Part shown: piece after piece, positions 35,974 through 40,009 of the stretch | Layout: each line of letters begins with the position of its first letter | Position numbering within the stretch: position 1 is the first letter of the stretch | Origin: a bacterium | GTDB taxonomy: Bacteria; B130-G9 | Assembly: GCA_021160245.1 (NCBI GenBank) | Contig: JAGHCW010000088.1 | Coordinates: 1 to 40,009, forward strand | Reading direction: 5' to 3' | DNA: 40,009 nt | Translations under genes and position numbers: made by a program | The notes under the pieces: model-generated | Databases searched by the model: none | Told to the model about the DNA's origin: nothing | What the model saw: the letters and a program-made list of their open reading frames with translations, nothing else

Positions 35974-37322
35974 AAGTCGCATTCTTCGCCGTTTTATCGC
36001 CCTGTCCTTCCGGCATTTCGGACTACTGCCATCATCTTCTGCCGGAGCTCAAGAAGCTGACGGATATCGACGTTTTTATCGACGACTATAAAGTGGATGA
36101 CGAGGCGATCTTGTCCCAGTTTGAGGTCCTGCACTACCTCAATTTTGAGCGACGCTTCAATGCTGGCGATTATGACGCGATCATCTACCAGATGGGCAAC
36201 GACCCCTGCCACGGGTTCATGTATCATTATATGTTCAACTTCCCTGGGATTGTCGTGATGCACGACTACAATCTCCACCCGTCCAGGGCGAGCATGCTCC
36301 GTTCATCCGGCGACGAGTCAACATATCTCTGGGAGCTCCAGGAATGCCTCGGCGAAAAGGGCAGGGAAATAGCGCGGCTTATTTGTTCTGGGGAGCAATA
36401 CCACGCGCTTTTGAACTCCTTTCCGATGAACGAGAAGGTCTTGAAAAGCAGCGTTGGCGTCATCGCCCATAATCCTTATGTGGCCCAACTTATAGAGCAA
36501 AAATCCCCGGATGCGATCGTTCGCTTTGTGAATATGGGCATCCCGAAGAGAAAGCGGCTCTTGAAAAAGGCGAACGCGAGGCGAGCCCTGAACCTCCCGC
36601 TCGGTAAGTTCATCGTAGTCGCGCCCGGTTTCGTTGGCGAGCACAAGAAACCTAACGTTGCCCTTGACGCGTTTGCCAAGTTCCTTAAGAAGCACTCAAA
36701 CGCCCTGCTCCTATTCGTGGGCAAGCCCGACAAGCGCCTTGACCTTCAAAGGCGAATTGACGAGATGGCGCTTTCAGACCTCGCCTCAATTACAGGCTAT
36801 GTATCGGACGACCGCTTTGACGAATATGTAGCGGCAGCGGATGTGGTCTTGAACCTCAGGACAAATACGCTGCGCGAGACGTCCGGGACAATGCTCCGCG
36901 CGATGTCCCTGTCAAAGCCCGTAGTATCGACCAGACTGCTTCAGAATATGCACCTGCCCGATGGTGTCTGCCTTTGGGTCGAGCATTCGACGGACGAGGC
37001 GGACGAGCTTGCGTTGCGCCTCGAGTCGCTCTGGTCGAATCCCAAGATGGGTGACGAGATAGGGAAAGAGGCCAAGATGTATATCAATAGCCAGCACTCT
37101 CTGAAACAGGCTGCCGAGGGCTACAAGCAGACGATTGATGACATTCTCAAATCGAACATCCGCAAATCCCATCGACGCCTGCGCGATCGGCTGCTCTGGC
37201 TTCCAGAGATGAACGATGAGATGCTTGCCGGGGTGTGCGACGAGTCCCTTAAGGAGCCGCTGCAAGAAGAGCTGGAGTGGGCAATGACTGAGCTCGGAAT
37301 GGGCAAACCGCCCCACTTCTGA
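35970..37322 (+). CDS. Glycosyltransferase family 4 (GT-B) protein
   Basis: 'FAVLSPCPSGISDYCHHLLPEL', 'GKFIVVAPGFVGEHKKPNVALDAFAKFLKKHSNALLLFVGKPD', 'ADVVLNLRTNTLRETSGTMLRAMSLSKPVVST'. Confidence 0.9.
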   Translation: MKVAFFAVLSPCPSGISDYCHHLLPELKKLTDIDVFIDDYKVDDEAILSQFEVLHYLNFERRFNAGDYDAIIYQMGNDPCHGFMYHYMFNFPGIVVMHDYNLHPSRASMLRSSGDESTYLWELQECLGEKGREIARLICSGEQYHALLNSFPMNEKVLKSSVGVIAHNPYVAQLIEQKSPDAIVRFVNMGIPKRKRLLKKANARRALNLPLGKFIVVAPGFVGEHKKPNVALDAFAKFLKKHSNALLLFVGKPDKRLDLQRRIDEMALSDLASITGYVSDDRFDEYVAAADVVLNLRTNTLRETSGTMLRAMSLSKPVVSTRLLQNMHLPDGVCLWVEHSTDEADELALRLESLWSNPKMGDEIGKEAKMYINSQHSLKQAAEGYKQTIDDILKSNIRKSHRRLRDRLLWLPEMNDEMLAGVCDESLKEPLQEELEWAMTELGMGKPPHF

Positions 37323-37478
37323 TGGCGTAGGTGCAATCTAGAGTTTGATTCCCACTTGGCTGGCTGGGTTGAGCTTAGCTTCCGGAAACGACATTGGCCT
37401 CCATCCGGTTGCCCGTTTATGGAATCACCTCGCACATAAGCCTTGTAATGTCGGGGCGAAACCGGATAAATACGGGCT

Positions 37479-38603
37479 ATGAATCGACTTCTTGGCAGCG
37501 CAGTGAGGGCAGCGGCGATCGTTCTTGGTCGCAGGAAAAGGCGAACGGCAGATCAGGCTCCGAAGAGAATCCTCGTCGTCAAGACGCACGCGATTGGCGA
37601 TCTTTTAATGGTAACGCCGAGTATTAGGGCGATCCGGCTGCTGTTTCCAGACGCGCACATCTCGGCGCTGACGGGCAAATGGTCGGCTCCTATTCTAGTT
37701 GGCAATCCGGATATAGATGAGCTGCTTGAATTTCCGGACGAGGCGCTGTTTGGGCATAAGATTGGGGCGCTGTCGCGGCTTTCCAGGGGATTGCGAGCGC
37801 TGCGATTTGACCTTGCAACCATATTCCAGCCTTCCGCGCCCGTGCAGATGCTCATCGCGCTTGCGGGTGTGCCGGAGCGTATCGGTTTTGATTTGAACGG
37901 CTCGGGCGCCTCATTGACGCGAGCACTCGCGTGGTCGCCAAACTCCGAACGATTCATCGGCGACTACTATATGGATATACCCAGAGCACTTGGCTTTACT
38001 GGCGATGCGCCTCATAGCGTGCTTGCCCTTGCAGACGAGGAGCGAGCCGCCGCGTCTCACAAATATCTCGCACCAAGTCTTACTCAGGACGACAAGATCG
38101 TGGCGGTCTGCCCCGGAGGCGGCAATAACCCGCGCGACAGCGTGCCACAGAAGCTCTGGCCGGCGGAGCGATTCGCCCATGTCGCTGAGGTTCTGGCAAG
38201 AGAGACCGGCGCGCGGATTCTGCTTCTTGGGGGGCGTGCCGATGTGGACGTGCTGGACGCCGTGGCATCTCATCTTTCGCATAACGCCATCAGGCCAGTT
38301 GGGACCTCGTTGCGAGAGCTCGCCTGCCTCATCTCATCATGCGATCTCATTATCAGCAACGATTCTGCGCCGGTGCATATCGCGGCCGCGTTGTCCGTGC
38401 CCTGTGTTGCGATTTATGGGCCATCGAATCCGCACGCAGTTGCCCCGAACGCCAGCACGAGCCATATTGTAGCGAGCGAGGCGCCGTGCAGCCCCTGCTA
38501 TTCTAATGAGCGATTTCCGGGCTGTGCCGAGCCGTATTGCATGGAGGGCATATCTGTTGATACAGTGCTTGAGGCGTCCAGAGCCGCTCTTGGGATTGAG
38601 TAG
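37479..38603 (+). CDS. Glycosyltransferase family 9 (ADP-heptose:LPS heptosyltransferase-like)
   Basis: 'RILVVKTHAIGDLLMVTPSIRAIRLLFPDAHISALTG', 'VAVCPGGGNNPRDSVPQKLWPAERFAHVAEVL', 'LISNDSAPVHIAAALSVPCVAIYGPSNP'. Confidence 0.93.
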   Translation: MNRLLGSAVRAAAIVLGRRKRRTADQAPKRILVVKTHAIGDLLMVTPSIRAIRLLFPDAHISALTGKWSAPILVGNPDIDELLEFPDEALFGHKIGALSRLSRGLRALRFDLATIFQPSAPVQMLIALAGVPERIGFDLNGSGASLTRALAWSPNSERFIGDYYMDIPRALGFTGDAPHSVLALADEERAAASHKYLAPSLTQDDKIVAVCPGGGNNPRDSVPQKLWPAERFAHVAEVLARETGARILLLGGRADVDVLDAVASHLSHNAIRPVGTSLRELACLISSCDLIISNDSAPVHIAAALSVPCVAIYGPSNPHAVAPNASTSHIVASEAPCSPCYSNERFPGCAEPYCMEGISVDTVLEASRAALGIE

Positions 38604-38624
38604 TAATAGGTGGGAAGTTTGAAG

Positions 38625-40009
38625 ATGTTATCAGAACGAAAATTAACATTGGCGATGCTTGTGCTGGCGTTCTGCATTTACGCGTTTCACAGCTCATCGC
38701 TGATTGAATACGCTTATGACGATGCGTTCATTTCCTGTCGTTATGCCGAGAATCTCGCCAACGGCCACGGTTTAGTTTACAACATTGGGGAGCGGGTTGA
38801 AGGCTACACGAACTTCCTTTGGACGCTCCTTCTCGCCGGAGCTATCAGGCTCGGCACTGACCCAATCGTCTTCGCAAAGGCCTTGGGCATCCTCTTCGCC
38901 ATTGCCACAATGCTCCTGACGTTTCGCCTCTCCGCTTGGCTGACGGGACGGAACAGTTGGCAAAACGCTCTGCCGGTGCTTTTTTTAGCTTGTTCGGGGC
39001 CGTTCGTCGCATGGGCGCAATGGGGCCTCGAGGGCGGCATGTTCACGTTCTTCGCCTTGCTCGGAGTCTTTCTGTTTCTGCGAGGTATAAGTGAGCAAAA
39101 GACGCTTGCGCTCGCCTCATTGAGTTTCGCCTGCGCCGCGCTCACGAGGCCGGAGGGCGTCATCTTCTTCATCATCTGCTTTTCCTATTACCTACTTCTA
39201 GTGTGGCGCGCAGCGACATCAAAGAGAGCCAGATCGGCTCGGGAAAGCGTGGCTAATGAGGACCTCGCCACGAGTGTGCTCATTCGCCGGCTGCCGCTGC
39301 GCTTTGCACAGCTAATCATGCCATTTGTGCTCATCTATGGCGCCTACTACGTGTGGCGATATGCGTATTACGGATATCCATTCCCCAACACATATTATGT
39401 ACGGATGGCCGGATCATTCTCCGCATACATGGACCAATGGGTGCGAGGCGCGAGATATATCTTTGATTTCATTGTGCAAGGCAGTGGGGCGGCTGTCGTC
39501 ATTCTGATAGCTCTTCTCTGGCTGGCATATCGCCCGTCGAGGCGCAGCCCAATGGCCTTTCTCTCCCTTTTCTGCGTCATTCCCATCCTCTATTCCCTGC
39601 ACGTGGGAGGGGATTCTAAGCACTTTTTCAGGCTCCTGATGCCGTATCTGCCCATACTTTACATCCTTGTCGGCCAATCGCTTTACGGAATCTCTCGCCT
39701 CGTCTTGAGGAATGATCTCGCCGGGCGAGTCCGGCCTCTCGCTGGAGTTGTCTTTGCCGCTTTTATTGCCTTGCTGCTTGGGTACACGTATTACTTCCCG
39801 ACCTTCATTTATTTCTCTGGGGGCAATCGCCCCACCCTCAGCTGGGCGTTTATTCGGGGGAAAACGCCGGCGCATGAAGCGGTTCTTGGCTACGAGCGGC
39901 AGAAGATGCTGGTCGGAGAATGGCTTCGCAAACACGCGCCGGAGGGAACGACAATTGCGACGACAGTCGCCGGGGTCACGCCCTATTACTCCAAGCTCTA
40001 TACATACGA
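38625..40009 (+). CDS. GT-C family integral membrane glycosyltransferase-like protein, truncated by the window end (absent from the ORF track)
   Basis: Manual translation from ATG 38625 is open to the last base: 'MLSERKLTLAMLVLAFCIYAFHSSSLIEYAYDDAFISCRYAENLANGHGLVYNIGERVEGYTNFLWTLLLAG...GTTIATTVAGVTPYYSKLYTY'. 'DDAFISCRYA...GERVEGYTNFLW' is an AftB/ArnT-like signature. Confidence 0.85.
   Translation, partial: MLSERKLTLAMLVLAFCIYAFHSSSLIEYAYDDAFISCRYAENLANGHGLVYNIGERVEGYTNFLWTLLLAGAIRLGTDPIVFAKALGILFAIATMLLTFRLSAWLTGRNSWQNALPVLFLACSGPFVAWAQWGLEGGMFTFFALLGVFLFLRGISEQKTLALASLSFACAALTRPEGVIFFIICFSYYLLLVWRAATSKRARSARESVANEDLATSVLIRRLPLRFAQLIMPFVLIYGAYYVWRYAYYGYPFPNTYYVRMAGSFSAYMDQWVRGARYIFDFIVQGSGAAVVILIALLWLAYRPSRRSPMAFLSLFCVIPILYSLHVGGDSKHFFRLLMPYLPILYILVGQSLYGISRLVLRNDLAGRVRPLAGVVFAAFIALLLGYTYYFPTFIYFSGGNRPTLSWAFIRGKTPAHEAVLGYERQKMLVGEWLRKHAPEGTTIATTVAGVTPYYSKLYTY

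Overview
40 kb bacterial chromosomal window, densely coding, from an unidentified lineage. No rRNA, tRNA or CRISPR array was recognised by eye. Main blocks: (1) a minus-strand run of RuvX, MltG-like, PP2C phosphatase and MltD-like/LysM genes with overlapping ends, next to a MEMO-family protein, a stand-alone tandem MshEN-like protein and a pentapeptide-repeat protein; (2) a MraY/WecA-like phosphotransferase and an extended-SDR epimerase; (3) a 1078-aa secreted protein joining a PQQ/BamB-like propeller to about 12 'GxLxDxxGDDxY' solenoid repeats; (4) a pentapeptide-repeat protein fused to a K+-channel pore; (5) secreted beta-helix and Ig-like proteins, GT-C membrane proteins, an MrfA/YprA-like helicase and a TDH-type epimerase; (6) a lipoprotein with ankyrin repeats, a coiled coil and a caspase-like domain; (7) a ptb-iorA-iorB operon; (8) a two-gene DNA methyltransferase and GIY-YIG nuclease unit; (9) PflX-type radical SAM, GT4, GT9 and a GT-C protein cut by the right edge. 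The strongest candidate for an undescribed system is the methyltransferase/GIY-YIG pair: the MTase C-terminus and the nuclease N-terminus carry the same ~130-aa domain (about 45-50% identity in two hand-aligned blocks), suggesting a compact restriction-modification system with a shared recognition module. Non-coding highlights are a three-copy structured intergenic repeat whose distal hairpin varies in sequence but keeps its stem, and three palindromes spaced exactly 35.5 bp apart downstream of the helicase. All domain calls come from reading the translations; no database search was run.
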